A stretch of DNA of 64,000 bases, taken from the NCBI GenBank assembly GCA_037576215.1, contig JBANDB010000002.1, positions 1,178,001 to 1,242,000 of the forward strand, written 5' to 3'. A program made the position numbers and the translations under genes. The stretch's first letter is position 1. Every line of letters starts with the position of its first letter. The notes beneath the pieces were generated by a model. That model was not told the origin of the DNA. It ran no database searches and worked only from the letters and a program-made list of their open reading frames with translations. The stretch comes from Armillaria gallica (Eukaryota > Basidiomycota > Agaricomycetes > Agaricales > Physalacriaceae). Positions 13,301-23,233 of this stretch are shown here, in pieces.

Positions 13301-14339
13301 AACCGTATTCATATCCAAATTCATGAAAGACCTTTATGACCTCCTCCAGATTAAAAGCAACGCCTCGACCACCTATCATCCGCAGACAGACAGACAAACC
13401 GAAAGGGTCAACCAAGAAATTGAAAAATACCTCCAGATGTTCGTCAATCATCTCCAAACTGACTGGGCAGAATGGCTTTCTCTCACCGCCTTTGCTCACA
13501 ATAATCAAACCCATTCCTCTACTGGCAAAAGCCCCTTCAAGGTCAACTACAGTCACAATCCCGCTGTCCTACCCAGGACAAAACCTGCTGTGCCATTCCG
13601 AACACCCGCTTCAAACACCTTTGTTTCCAAAATGCAAGAGATCCATGCCGCCGCCAAAAAGTCGCTCGAGAAGGCTGCACTACAAATGAAGGCGCAATAT
13701 GACAAGTCAAAATGCCCAGCCCTTGAGTACAAAATAGGCGACAAGGTTTGGCTTGACACATCCAACCTCCACCTGCCACAGCCAAAGAAGAAGCTCGACG
13801 ACAAATGAACAGGCCCTTTCGAGATCAAGGACAAGAAAGGCACCTCCACTTACACTCTCGCTCTGCCGGCTAACTGGAAGATTCACCCAACCTTTAATGA
13901 ATCGTTACTCGCTCCATACATCCCCCTGGCATTCCCTAACCAAGAACAACCACCTCCCCCACCACCAGATCTCATAGATGGCGAAGAGCATTACAAAGTC
14001 GAAAAAGTCTTAAACAGCAGACAACATCAAGTTCAAGGAAGACGAGAGGAACCACCAAATACAGTAACGGACTACTTTGTTAAATGGAAGGGCTATGGAC
14101 CCGAATCAAACAGTTGGGTATGGGAAAGTGACATGGATGCCAACAAGCTAATCGAGGAGTTCCTGGCCAAACACATAGATGGGGTCATAAACAGATGAGA
14201 GGACTGGCAATCTTACACAGATCCAGCCATGGGAAGGGAGGTGTGGTATGACCAAGAGCAACTTTGGGACTTACTCGGCAGACACGACGACCCTTTGATG
14301 GATACCAAATCAACCCTCGAGCCGACGGAGATACCTTAA
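10377..14339 (+). pseudogene. pol: gypsy pol remnant: protease, RT, RNase H, integrase, chromodomain
   Basis: Protease: LVDSGCTSSAINQTFVKKH (about 10,767). A frameshift near 10,900 precedes KDCDIFLRHDWLVRHNP. Reverse transcriptase (11,430-12,100): SPMASLFFFVKKKDGKLRPV, KYFSKLDVRWGYNN, FGLTNSPATFQ and the active site IYLDDILI. RNase H: EADASEGA, DKELLAI, DHQNL. Integrase: HHCC finger (HDHITAGHPG, CETCQRTK) and DDE core residues (HISVDMVTG, ISDRGTVF, ERVNQEIEKYL). C-terminal TGPFEI box and chromodomain (EEHYKVEKVL, YFVKWKGYGPESNSW), which place it among the chromoviruses. Stops at about 11,412, 12,538, 12,547, 12,630, 12,898, 12,961, 13,806 and 14,196 are all TGA. The largest open piece is 11,430-12,539. 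Confidence 0.9.
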
Positions 14340-14360
14340 CAGCAGTCGGGATGCCTGCCT

Positions 14361-14374
14361 TAAGGAGGGGGTAA
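14361..14374 (+). other. Polypurine tract of the gypsy element
   Basis: A purine-rich run (AAGGAGGGGGTAA) directly precedes the 3' LTR, the expected primer site for plus-strand DNA synthesis. Confidence 0.7.
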
Positions 14375-14878
14375 TGTTATGGTTTATTCACCTTTTTTGC
14401 CTTATCTTATCTTATCTCTCACAACCAGACCGGCCGGGCCACTGACCATAGAGGTAACCGAGCAGCAGGACAACATTCCCATGTTATCTCTTCGTTGTCG
14501 CGCAATCTCGCTTCGATATTGCATGCTCATAAGTTCTTACTCCAATGGTGTATGCTCACGAACCTTATCCTTTCACATGGTCTATTATTAGAACCCTCAT
14601 GTTTAGTACTTAAGTAGTAGTTCTCACTGTATGTACCCCAGCTTCGAGCTAACTTTAATCTATACTGAAACTATTGCTTAATTCATCGCTAAGAGCCTAA
14701 GACTTAGCCAGTTCGCCTATCATTGAGGAACTCATCGGTGACTGCCCAAACGCGAGACAGCCGTTGTTTATCCTTGATAGGAGTTCGGGTTTAATAATTA
14801 TTTATTGCTCTTCTGTTCATATTTATGCTTACTCACCTGTTCGACCTTGTTGGGTGTAGGAAAATTCTTTCTACAACA
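14375..14878 (+). repeat. 3' LTR of the gypsy element
   Basis: A 504-bp segment starts TGTTATGG and ends CTACAACA, giving the short terminal inverted repeat TGTT..AACA expected of an LTR. It follows the polypurine tract directly. With no 5' partner in the window, neither the target duplication nor the LTR divergence can be measured. Confidence 0.75.
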
Positions 14879-16670
14879 TTGTAACCATTTTTCCCCATCC
14901 ATTTTGGCTTTCCCTGGTCATTGTCGGGATGCAAAATGAGGTCATGAAATACTGACAATCACAAAAATTACACTTACTATCAAGCTAGTCTCTCATAGAC
15001 ACTGCAGATGGATTCAGGAGGCATGATGACACCAGTACATGGGACTTGAATGACAGTTAGAAAGGTAGCACAATATAAGTGATGCCAAGTGTGGGGACAA
15101 GACTTTCTGTGCCAACCACCTCAGCTTGATAACCGGGTAAGTGAAACCAAGGCTCTATATATGATTCGACATCAGGGACTTGACAAGATATGAGAAGCAT
15201 TCGAACTGGAAAATAATATACATATCTTGGGTCAGCCCATACCGCCAGAAGAAACAGAGTACTCACCTTCTTAGCCAGCATTATTACGATGGGTACTACT
15301 CATACTTTGAGCTTATCCAGAATCTCATCCGAATCTCATCCAATCTCAATCTCATCTGCTGGGAATGTTGTGACATTATGATGAGATGAGATGAGACATG
15401 ACACATATGGAGATGCTTCCATTTTCAAATCTCTTAGGTTCAGTCCCATAGCAGGTTAAACTTATGTAAATTAGCATCCTGTAGTACAGATGTCATTATG
15501 TTTCTTTTAAGGAGCCACGACAACTAATAAAACCTCCTTCCTTCCTTCTTTGCGTTAGCTTACTAGAATAAAGTTTCTTAAAAAAAACTTGGTGACACAT
15601 GGTCAGGGGTCGAAGGAAGGAAGTAGTAGTAGTAGTAGTAGTAGTAGTCACACTGGCAAGCGGTCCCTAAAAAGGAAACAGCCAATGTTTTCTGCGCCGT
15701 TGCTACCAAGCCATCAATATACTTCATAGTAGCATTGCAGGCCGTGCAAGGCCCTGCCGCTGTGACTGACATCATAGTGTTGGGAACTATGAAGCGTCTC
15801 ACGGGATCGGACCCATATGTAGGGACTAGGGTGTAAAACGAAAGGTCAATATGTTGACTATCCATGACGTATACAAGTATCGTCATGCCAGCATCATAAA
15901 ACTGACAAAACTGAAACCATATGAGACAGTGTCTCCTCAATGCAGGCGGGGTATGTTCAAACATAAGTGCCATTTTCAACGTGCATTAAGGAAATACCGT
16001 CTTCATGTGCATTGAGGCACAGTCCCAGGAAATCCAAAGCACCGATGACATGTACAGCACACCAAAAGAAATTACAGCATAAAAATGTAGGAGACATCCT
16101 CCTGATGGCTTGGCATAAACATGAGCAAGGGGAAGTCCACAACTGACAGCAGTCATCGTAGTATAGTGTATTGTGCAATAAAAGCGAATGCGTGGTGGCA
16201 GAGAGTGATCCAGGTGCAGGGCGGCGAACAAACATTCAGCGACCTTTTCAGCAAGAGCAGAAAAGGGGTATAAAATGTTGCGCCAGCCCAAAATGCGCCC
16301 TTCCAGTGATCAACAAAGGGTGCCAGCCAAGCCTCGTGTACATATCGCAAACATATGTGCCAGGGGAAGGCGAAAAAGGGATGAACAGGAAATTGATGAT
16401 GGGCAAGAGAGTTGGACAACATGGTAGATAGGAAGGAAGGGGGCTATGTCATTGGTGATTGAAAACAAAATTCCTGTTTGTTTATCCAAGAAAATCGGTG
16501 ACTAGGTTGCCAAAATGTTACTGAGTCCTGGATTGGTCCTTGAGAATGGTTTCGTTGCGTATTTTGAATATAACTTTCGGAAATGTTAGCAGAAATCAGC
16601 ACGTGCACTTCACCAAGAACAACACCAGAGGTCCAGAGAAGTGACAGAGTGTTGCGGTCGGAAACTTAGT
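14879..16670. other. Repeat-rich stretch without a confident gene
   Basis: Contains a 9-unit AGT microsatellite (15,622-15,648) and a hairpin-prone block of CTCATC/GATGAG motifs (15,320-15,398). Minus-strand frames at 15,578-15,979, 15,986-16,291 and 16,153-16,422 have protein-like passages (WLAPFVDHWKGAFWAGATFY, FYTLVPTYGSDPVRRF) and hydrophobic segments. They suggest remains of a multi-exon membrane-protein gene, which I do not recognise and could not splice. Confidence 0.3.
15622..15648 (+). repeat. (AGT)9 microsatellite
   Basis: Nine perfect AGT units. Read on the minus strand it would encode a run of tyrosines inside a doubtful open frame. Confidence 0.9.
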
Positions 16671-19600
16671 CGAAGTGGGCCATTGCGGGCACAGCAGGTA
16701 CGAGTCCGAAGTGCCCAGCTAGATTGGAGGTTGAATGGACTAATGTGAGCATACTGCATGTCTATCGACATGTGAGTCAAGACAACATACATCAAAGAAG
16801 AGCATTGAGTTCCAAATAGGGTCAGCGGTGTTTGCCCTTGTTCTGCACACTTCCTGCCTTATGGACAGTTGCGAGGATTTAACTGACCAACCACAGACTT
16901 GGTTTCAATCCTCTCACCTTCCTTGTACGCTTCAAGGCTGTCATCTTTCTCTCATCTTTCTTACCCTTGCTCAGTCATTATGCTGGACCATCTCGCCTGA
17001 CGTATGTCTGTCTGTCATGCAGCTGGCCTCCCCGACATCGTGTTCTATCGGAAACACACGAAACATGTTGTGTTTGTGGCATCCGCGTTGAATGTCTGTT
17101 GAAGGAGATGTTTGGTAATGGCATCATGTTTGGCACAGCCCTTACTCTGTCTCTTCATACACCGTCATCCTTCCATCTTCAAATCCTTTTATTGTTCTGA
17201 GTCTCGCTACCACTTTCATTGTCTCATTTGGTTGTCGCTGCAAACACGGTATCATGTAGGTTTGTGTTGTCATATTCCTTATTTGTTTAGCTGATGCAGC
17301 AGCAGGTCCACAAGTTCTGTTTTCTGCCTAGTATCTTTGATTTTTGGATTTTGTCTGTGCCTGATATCATTGCAAATAGATATGAATGCATACCTTCAAT
17401 CATACCCCACGTTGTTTTGATCCACTCTTGGCATCATTTCATGCAAAAACAACATGGCCTTCTGGCAAGCACACTGTACAGAGTGACAATGATAGTGTGT
17501 AGTAGTCTGCTCCTGGGGATGGCATATCCTCATTCTTCGATGCTGGGCTCGAGGAAGGTCCAAGGTCTATGTATGAAGATGAGTTATACATTCCTGCTAG
17601 TGTGTTAACTGGCTAACCTACTCTGACTCAACTCTTGCCATTCCCCAATCCCCTAAATTCACTTTTCTTCTCCATGACAACCTTCCTAGCTAAACAGCAG
17701 CAACACAGTGCATGACATCAACCTATGGGCTGAATCTTTCACCGAGACGATGTATCGCATTCCAGCGAGTGAGGTGCTGTGATGGGGAGGATGAAGGTGC
17801 GTAGTGCTAGAGGGGGATGATCGGTGTATTCCCCGAGTGTGTGCAAGACCCACGTCTTTCTGTGTGTTTACATTCCCACTTGCATGATCTCATCCTTCCT
17901 GCGAACATGAGGCTATCTTACGTGCTCGGACGCGACAGTCTGCCTACCAATAGGCATTCTTACAAGATTGACGATGGCCATCAATTCTGTGTTTAGAGGT
18001 TGATAAAGGTGAGCTGGGTTTTCTATTCCATTGCAACCAAAGCTGATTTGCCTCTATTCCAGCTCGTTTCCATCTAGGTTAGGGTTACACTGACAGCAGG
18101 ACTTGTGCGAATCTTTTGAGACTCGTGCCACTTTTTTCTCGGACCCACAACAGTAAGTCTCGGTTTCCTGTTGGAATGACTTCAACACCCACGTTCGCCT
18201 CGGGCCACTTCCATGCGACCCATGTTTCCTGATGGCTCTCGATGTCTTGTAGTACTTCCTTTCCCACTCGTTGACGAATTCGTGTTCTAAGTAATACTAA
18301 TATTCATGTATAAAATATTATAATACAAATAAATGAACAAAACAGACAATATAGGCAGGATTGGGAGCAATCTACCATGCATAGATGGCAGCAAAGGGTC
18401 CTCCAACAACATAGTCACTGAAATGCAGCACACGAATGCTGCACAACGCTGTGAAAAACAGAAAATTTCAGTATTGAAGCCGGGATGTCATCGACGTCGG
18501 CGAGCATCATTGGCTGCATCAGGTGGGTGTGCAGAGGGCAGACACTGTGCTTCTCTATATTGTATATAGCACAGTCCCTATATTTGCAGCTGTAGCATGG
18601 ACTAAGGATGAGGGAGGGGCGAGGTAGAGATCAGCAGTGCCATAGAGCGTAACAGGGAGCTCGCGAGGAGAAACGGTAACCGCCATCAGATTTTCCAGTG
18701 TCGAGAACAGAGGTGGGGGTCCAATGGTGGTTGTATGGTCAACAGAGGGCACGGGATGCAGCAGGGATGTGGGTCAGGTGTCATCATCATCATCGTTGGT
18801 GATGACGATGTCAGGGAGGAAAATGGGCATCATAGCTGTGATCCCCCATGTCAAAAACGGGGGATGCATGGAGATAGAGGGTGTTTTGGACCTGGGGGAC
18901 CAATGTTAGTGTTGGGGCCACCGGTGCTCGTGTTGCTGTTGTCTTGGCATCTTCTGTCATATACTGAAGAGTAGAATCGACACCCAGATGGACACTGTCA
19001 TTGGACACTGTCATTGCTGGATTCGTTGGATGTCAGGGTTCCGATCTTGCTCCCACCCTCCTGCTCCCACTGTTCCACTCTCCTTCACACTCCCCAGCAC
19101 GTTTTCCTTCTACTGCACCAAAGTCCTGCCTTCTTCCATATCCCTCAAATGTTCTCAGACCCTCTCCGGCCCTCTCATCATCATCATTGTCACCCTGTTT
19201 GCCTTTGTTGTTGTCCCCCTTGTTAAACACTCGTTCCCGCACCATGCTTGCAGATGGAGCCCAATTTTGTATCCACCGCTTCGTCTGTGGTTGTTGCCAT
19301 GTGCAAAATCAATGTGTGAGGGCGATTGGTCCCGATGTTGATGTGGGCGATGCTGGGTAGGGAGAAAGGTGGAGATGGTACCGGTTTTCAGGCCAGCAGT
19401 GGGTGGCCATGGGTGTCGGCTTTGTCCTAGTCAACAGTATTCACTGGGGCAGTGTCTTGTGGGCATTGCATGCAGTGCAGCCTCGTGTGAGGACTTATGC
19501 GCGGGTGGGGGAATAATATGGCTGCGATTCGGGGCTCTTGAGGCTGCCAGATGAGCCAAGAGTACCTAAAATAAACCAATAAATACAGAAATCAATGAAA

Positions 19601-19760
19601 CATCCCTTTTGTGCACCAATGTGTCAGGGAACGACACGGATACACCATGTCAAGAGTTAAGTGTTAGCATTATTTTTGAATTGCCATAAACAGAGTGTTG
19701 TTTGTTGCTGTTGAATTCTAAGGTAAAACTTAAAATGCAGGGTCCAGGTTCAAAATAGGT
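16671..19760 (-). other. Possible ~3.1-kb mobile element sharing both ends with the 40.1-41.8 kb insert
   Basis: About 40 bp at its left edge (16,671-16,712, containing CAGGTACGAGTCCGAA) and about 60 bp at its right edge (19,697-19,760, containing GAATTCTAAGGTAAAACTTA) recur, in matching order and reverse orientation, at the two ends of the segment at 40,065-41,790. The interior shows no obvious similarity to that copy and no transposase. Hydrophobic plus-strand frames at 16,828-17,608 and GC-rich stretches around 18.6-19.4 kb remain unassigned. No terminal inverted repeat was seen. Confidence 0.35.
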
Positions 19761-19870
19761 AGAGGGGGGAAATGGATGAACATTCAAATTGTGTCTGGAT
19801 TTTGTCAGCTTGCACAGCCACCAACCCCAATGTGGGTGGGCCCGGTCTCTGCGCCTGCATAACCCTGCAC

Positions 19871-20000
19871 TAGACCTGTAACCGGTCGTCTTCCATATAT
19901 GGGAGCAAGCTCACGATATATTCATAAGACGACCTGTACAACTGAGTTTAAATATAGCAGGTTCATTTTTGCTGACCACGCACCTTCCTAATAAGATATA
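19871..20000 (+). repeat. Left 130-bp terminal inverted repeat
   Basis: Begins TAGACCTGTAACCGGTCGTC and matches the reverse complement of 21,401-21,530 with one C/T difference. It holds its own 9-bp palindrome arms (GGTCGTCTT at 19,884 and AAGACGACC at 19,926). Confidence 0.9.
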
Positions 20001-21193
20001 GCATCCAAAACGGGAACACGTGTCTTGAACCCATACTTTTCATGTACTCACGCTGCACCATGTCTTTCTCCCGCTGTGCTTCCACATTTTCAACCACAAT
20101 AATCCTTGATGTCAGGAAAAGACTATATGACACAAAAACACTCTACGAAGTTTTGCATGATGCTTAGATAGCAATTTCGCTCTGACTCTGGATGAACTCG
20201 ACTGTTGAAGTTACTTGATTTTACTTCTTCCAGCTGCTTCCGAACGAACACCCGATTATCTCAAAATTTCATCTTCTTAGATAGTAGGCTACTCACAGTC
20301 TGACAGAACGCAAACAGCACGCGGCTTGGAGCTCTTGCACTACCGCATCGTACTAAATCAGGATTCTCTTAGGGTTAATTCCACTATGGAGGTGCAGGAC
20401 TGAGCTACGCTGCACGCAGGCATGGCATATGCCTCATCTCTACGGTTTCATTCGTGATTCAAGATTTCAGTAACAAATTCGACCTATATATGTCGATGAT
20501 GCTTACTTCGCTTTCTTTCCTGGGGTAACAGCTATGTTGTTGAAGTGTTTTGCAAGACTGTACTCAGGGATGAAGAGAAAGTAGGACTGGGGAATCAGAT
20601 TCTTATTGTTGTTTGTAGAGCTGTACCCATATCAAGACAGAAAGATGGCGGCGCGCAAATGTTCATATGGGTGGTTTTCCTTCTGTGATGGCAGGCTGAG
20701 GGTGATCTATGACTGAGAAAACGGCGCTAAGAATGTTTGTAGTAGAGCTCAGAGTCTTATGCATGCAGTTGCCAGCAAAGACGGAGTTGAAACTTTTATT
20801 TTTATCAATACCAGAGGGAAATATGTGTTATCGGCAGTGGAATCCATGCGCGAAGGCATTTGCAAGAGCCTTCCCGTTTTGGATGCTACTGTACTATTTC
20901 GACCTTATCTTCATGTCACAGGTCACAGCAGCTTGTGAAACGAAGATATGCATACCTGATAACATGTCACAGGCCTCAGTGAAGAGACACAAAAAAGTTC
21001 CAAAATAGTGTCTTTTTCTTGTAAGAATAACAAAAAACTCCTTCCTTGAGTGTCTACACACGTTCCCAGAAATTTCTGTCATACCAGTGATTTGGTTTGA
21101 TGATGCGGCAATGGCAACTCCGTTCTGGCAGCTTAAAGGTGGATTCCGTGGCCCGTTCAGCAAATCCAGCCTTTCATGATGTCATGGATGGCA

Positions 21194-21265
21194 AAAAGTC
21201 ACTCTCAAGGAGGGTTGAACTGGAGACCTAGCTACTCGGTCACAGCATTGAGCCACAAGACTACT
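21194..21265 (-). ncRNA. tRNA-like pol III promoter pair inside the Mutator-like element
   Basis: On the minus strand an A-box-like TGGCTCAATGCTG (21,255-21,243) precedes a B-box AGTTCAACCCT (21,221-21,211), followed by T5 at 21,198-21,194. Stems are weak. This may be a captured tRNA or SINE fragment. Confidence 0.3.
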
Positions 21266-21400
21266 ACAGCAACTGAATAAATTTACAATGTGAAGATATA
21301 CATAACATGTCACAGACTACAGTGATCTGTGAAGATCTTCCCGGCTGAAGATGTGGCATAACATGTCACAAGCCATGAAGATAAGGTCAAAATAGTACAG

Positions 21401-21530
21401 TATATCTTATTAGAAAGGTGCGTGGTCAGCAAAAATGAACCTGCTATATTTAAACTCAGTTGTACAGGTCGTCTTATGAATATATCGTGAGCTTGCTCCC
21501 ATATATGGAAGACGACCGGTTACAGGTCTA
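21401..21530 (-). repeat. Right 130-bp terminal inverted repeat
   Basis: Mirror copy of the left repeat, ending ACCGGTTACAGGTCTA directly before the target duplication at 21,531-21,539. Confidence 0.9.
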
Positions 21531-21539
21531 ACCCTGCAC

Positions 21540-22550
21540 AACCTCAGCACCTTTTAATTCTTAAAATCTGTCACTCAAATTTACGTACTGTCACTCATCT
21601 TCTCTGAATCTCATCTTTGATCCATTTTACACTAATAAACCTTATCGAGTACTACCAATCGTACTATTATTCCGTGAACTTTTTTGATCGAAGACATGAA
21701 TGAAATTTCTGTCAAAGGGAAGAACGGTAACCCAGCAACTGCCGCCACACCCGCTCTGGATTCCTCGGGCGGCCATGAGTTGATTTCTTCTATGAAGACT
21801 GCACACAGTTTCAACGTGCGCTCCTTATTCTAATACCGCATGAACACCGTATGTTTTGTTTACCATCTTTCACCTCCTAGTTGATTCAATAAAGATTGTA
21901 GATTAGACCATAATACACTTTACTCGTTGTGTATGTCTTTTCTTTCTTTGATTGGCTTGCTAATACCGGAAGCATTTATATAGAATCATTCCAACTTTTT
22001 ATATAGTTGTTCAATGCTTCAATTCACGACTGTAGACGATACTAGAAGGTCGCTTCCGTGAGGTGGTGAACCAGGTCAAAGAGACGTGCTCGCAGCTCGT
22101 GGATGCCACTGGGTCGAATGCTATTTGTGCTTCGTGTGTATTTTTTGCTGACTTCGGCCTACCCAGACCGTGAGGACTGAAGTGTAGCAGGGAGGCATAG
22201 TGGCCTCGTAGCGCCCGTGATGCCGATGGAGGCCTCTAGAATATCTTTCTATGCTGGAGAGACATTTTATTAGTTGTTGTACGTCAAGGTGCATTATTGT
22301 TAATTCTCACCTTACTCAGATGTTCTCGTCCAGTAGGTTTCTTGCTTCTTCCCTGCGATAAAAGCGTTCTTCTGTGAGGGTTGATCAGCGACTATAAATT
22401 GGCCAATTATCATGCTATCTTCTGCGAGAGCAAGGGGATGAAGACCCTAACGATATAGAGGCTTATGACGATAGCAGAGAGGGCGGGGGAGTTGACTCGA
22501 GGTCAAATTACATTTTTTACTTGTGCTGATTTCGTCCTCTTCTGTGTAGC
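21540..22550. other. Intergenic stretch with a dispersed repeat
   Basis: Apart from the 240-bp repeat listed separately, I see no gene. A stretch upstream of that repeat (about 21,700-21,810) also has partial similarity to sequence near 31.2 and 32.03 kb. Confidence 0.5.
21811..22053 (+). repeat. ~240-bp direct repeat, copy 1
   Basis: Closely similar, in the same orientation, to 32,068-32,313. Both copies share ACACCGTATGTTTTGTTTAC, the phrase TTCACGACTGTAGACGAT and most sequence between. Small indels show they are not identical. No coding potential or terminal repeats are seen. It may be a solo LTR fragment or another dispersed repeat. Confidence 0.75.
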
Positions 22551-22558
22551 GTACTGAT

Positions 22559-22937
22559 TAGGGATGCCCACCGTACCGTATACGGTTACGGCCGTATAAG
22601 TTACGGCCGTACACCGTAAGGTAAAAGAGCCTCGACGGTACGGTACGGGTTTGGCCCGTATCCCGTACCGTACCCGTACCGTATTCCGTATACGGGGGTC
22701 ATGGAGGAGAATGATGTCCTAGGGCAGGTGAGTTTTATAGCTAAAACGATTCGTTTCATTAATCTAACTCATTACATACCGAAAAGAACAGATACTGGCC
22801 CAAATTTGGCCTACCCGTATGGTACCCGTACAAATACGGCCGTAAAAATTGGTTTTCAGACCGCCGACGGTACGGGTACGTGCCCGTATATACGGTACCC
22901 GTATCCACCGTATGTACGGGTACGGTGGGCATCCCTA
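22559..22937. mobile_element. hAT-like MITE, 379 bp
   Basis: Perfect 19-bp terminal inverted repeats (TAGGGATGCCCACCGTACC) are flanked by the 8-bp direct repeat GTACTGAT (22,551-22,558 and 22,938-22,945). An 8-bp duplication and termini beginning TAGGG are typical of the hAT superfamily. The body is built largely of TACGG/CCGTA motifs in both orientations. No transposase is present; the open frame at 22,701-22,988 crosses the element end and is spurious. Confidence 0.85.
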
Positions 22938-23233
22938 GTACTGATTGCTTTTGAAAAGCCGATTAAACCACGTAGAAAGTTGCTCTAGCTTGAGAGAGTC
23001 GAGTGTCTAAACTTAAAACTCTAGAGGTGAATCATGTCGCAACTGTATGACTCGGACTTGTCTCCGTGTTCTATGTATCCACGCGTTCTCGTACTCTCAT
23101 CGAACTTTCAAGAGAGAAAATTCTTTACTGGTGCATTTGTATGGTACCATTGCGCTTCAACGTTCAACGTTACGAAACTATTTTACTCTTCATAATGTCT
23201 ATCCCGTATCGGGAACATAGCCGCCATAATTTA

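Larger units (their letters stand above)
8603..14878 (+). mobile_element. Ty3/gypsy chromovirus, 5'-truncated and inactivated
   Basis: Gag, protease, reverse transcriptase, RNase H, integrase and chromodomain follow in Ty3/gypsy order and are bounded on the right by a purine-rich tract and an LTR. No matching LTR (start TGTTATGG) exists upstream. Homology begins abruptly inside gag at about 8603, roughly 250 bp after the end of the KDZ remnant, so the 5' LTR and gag N terminus are missing. Many stops interrupt all frames. Most are TGA where Arg is expected, for example at 8718, 8868, 9114 and 9366. One TAA at 8796 fits a CGA changed on both strands. At least one frameshift lies near 10,900. 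The element cannot encode a working polyprotein. Confidence 0.9.
19871..21530. mobile_element. Non-autonomous Mutator-like (MULE-type) DNA transposon, 1,660 bp
   Basis: Inverted repeats of 130 bp (19,871-20,000 and 21,401-21,530) differ at one aligned position. The perfect 9-bp direct repeat ACCCTGCAC flanks both sides (19,862-19,870 and 21,531-21,539). Long terminal repeats plus a 9-bp target duplication are the classic signature of the Mutator superfamily. The interior has no transposase-like frame, so the element would depend on a transposase supplied elsewhere. Near-identity of the long repeats suggests fairly recent movement. Subterminal inverted motifs (20,888-20,915 against 21,372-21,399) and several AACATGTCACA copies may be transposase-binding sites. 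Confidence 0.85.

Noticed and set aside
7602..14200. Many in-frame TGA codons as evidence for a changed genetic code
   Set aside because: Host genes (HET, GMC, MYND 2, copia) use normal stops and have no internal TGA; the TGAs cluster in old elements and pseudogenes at CpG-derived Arg codons.
14375..14878. Solo LTR unrelated to the gypsy element
   Set aside because: A polypurine tract and pol directly precede it, so it is the 3' LTR of that element.
22701..22988. Open frame of 95 codons near the hAT-like MITE
   Set aside because: It runs across the element end and its sequence comes from the TACGG array; no protein-like composition.
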